Shown piece after piece: positions 63,521 to 64,000 of a stretch of DNA of 64,000 nucleotides. Numbering within the stretch: position 1 is the stretch's first letter; every line of letters begins with the position of its first letter. The translations under genes and the position numbers were made by a program. The notes below the pieces were generated by a model. The model was not told the origin of the DNA, did no database searches, and saw nothing but the letters and a program-made list of their open reading frames with translations. The DNA comes from Immundisolibacter cernigliae (lineage in GTDB: Bacteria > Pseudomonadota > Gammaproteobacteria > Immundisolibacterales > Immundisolibacteraceae). The DNA lies in the NCBI RefSeq assembly GCF_001697225.1, contig NZ_CP014671.1, positions 1,364,001 to 1,428,000 on the forward strand, in the 5' to 3' direction.

Positions 63521-63606
63521 GTCCGATACTCCTTGTCCCGGCGCTGCGGCCAGATCAGCACCGCCAAGGCGGCGGCGTTCACGACATCCGTGATTGGCGT
63601 TGTCAT
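63517..63606 (-). CDS. 29-residue ORF coupled to both neighbours
   Basis: MTTPITDVVNAAALAVLIWP plus RRDKEYRT-type tail. Its ATG overlaps the DUF6629 stop, and its stop overlaps the YHS start, both as ATGA. GACAAGGAG lies inside its 3' end and serves the next gene. Overlap at both ends argues for real translation, perhaps only to couple its neighbours. Confidence 0.5.
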   Translation of the reverse strand: MTTPITDVVNAAALAVLIWPQRRDKEYRT

Positions 63607-64000
63607 GAGCGAATCTCCACGAGTGCCGCGTTTCTCGCGGCAAAGTGCAGCCAGATGACCAGGCTCAGCCCCGCGGCGAAGAAGCACCACACCGAGATGA
63701 ACCAGCGCGCGTAGAACCACCAGGCCACCAGCGCGCCGGCCAGGGCCAGCGCGCCGAACAGCTTCATGACCCGGCGGCTGGACAGCAGCATGCTGCCCGT
63801 CGTCGCCGTCAGGTACAGCGTCATCACGACGGCGGCGTAGAAGTGCGGCGAGTCGTAGTCGATGTGATTGCCGACCGGACGCGCGAGGATCGGATTGGCG
63901 AACATGTTGTAGAGGAGGTAGGCGCCGACGGCGATGCCGCCGGCAGAAATCAGCGTCAGCGCGTGGCGCCGCGGCCCCCGCGGCTCCAGCGCCCACGCCG
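63603..64000 (-). CDS. DUF6629-like membrane protein (5' end outside window)
   Basis: The frame enters from the right edge with RRHALTLISAGGIAVGAYLL, then NHIDYDSPHFYAAVVMTLYL and CFFAAGLSLVIWLHFAARNA. At least four membrane helices are visible. It resembles DUF6629 proteins (tentative), whose role is unknown. It appears to be an upstream member of the phosphoketolase operon. Confidence 0.75.
   Translation of the reverse strand, partial: AWALEPRGPRRHALTLISAGGIAVGAYLLYNMFANPILARPVGNHIDYDSPHFYAAVVMTLYLTATTGSMLLSSRRVMKLFGALALAGALVAWWFYARWFISVWCFFAAGLSLVIWLHFAARNAALVEIRS

Overview
The window is high-GC DNA that looks like a beta- or gammaproteobacterium (Pseudomonas/Xanthomonas/Thauera-like; inferred from gene families only). 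It joins two unlike halves. Bases 1 to about 43,670 are a large part of an integrative and conjugative element (ICE) of the PFGI-1/clc type, read almost entirely on the minus strand. Bases about 45,460 to 64,000 are a chromosomal or island cluster for glycogen, phosphoketolase and fermentation functions. A decayed stretch (43,680-45,450) with transposase, DUF302 and FMN-binding remnants separates them.

ICE layout: mating-pair genes TIGR03750, TIGR03745, TIGR03758 and RAQPRD (1-1,209); a plus-strand defence cargo (1,429-16,778); TIGR03747, TraD, PFL_4695, lytic transglycosylase, TIGR03759, an unnamed gene and a PilL-N lipoprotein (16,775-22,727); a metal-resistance insert (about 22,975-27,405); then helicase, DUF6094 methyltransferase, DUF3275, DUF3577, DUF3085, topoisomerase III, SSB, DUF3158, TIGR03761, ParDE and a truncated STY4528-type gene (27,604-43,300). 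No integrase, ParA/ParB or complete replication initiator is visible, so this end of the ICE is truncated and the element is probably not mobile on its own.

The defence cargo has two adjacent systems. The first is an excisionase-type HTH protein, a C5 cytosine methylase, a Vsr-type nuclease, a GHKL (MutL/MORC-like) ATPase, a Z1 helicase-like ATPase, a PD-(D/E)XK nuclease and an AIPR protein; the last four overlap end to start. The second is a Gabija-like pair (OLD/TOPRIM nuclease plus UvrD-like helicase) led by a DUF3800 gene. An IS3-family element (15,423-16,731, with a 3-bp target duplication) sits near the end of the helicase gene; removing it restores a normal end that stops against the ICE core.

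The accessory core (29,900-42,200) is rich in non-coding structure. A CCACCC-plus-hairpin leader precedes at least eight genes. Three paralogous elements of about 150 bp hold three hairpins each, with compensatory changes between copies. Terminators follow several genes, and one palindrome occurs three times. A 5' fragment of a class C-like group II intron lies just behind the terminators of the helicase gene, where the metal module was inserted.

In the right half, the plus strand encodes a 2-hydroxyacid dehydrogenase, a Cys-rich small protein, GlgX, an MFS transporter, LemA, two TPM-domain proteins and an archaeal-type methionine adenosyltransferase. The minus strand encodes one overlapping operon: DUF6629, a 29-residue ORF, a YHS protein, phosphoketolase, transaldolase, GlgC, a P-type ATPase and a UbiB-type kinase. 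Two perfect FNR/Anr-like dyads at class II promoter spacing suggest oxygen-responsive control.
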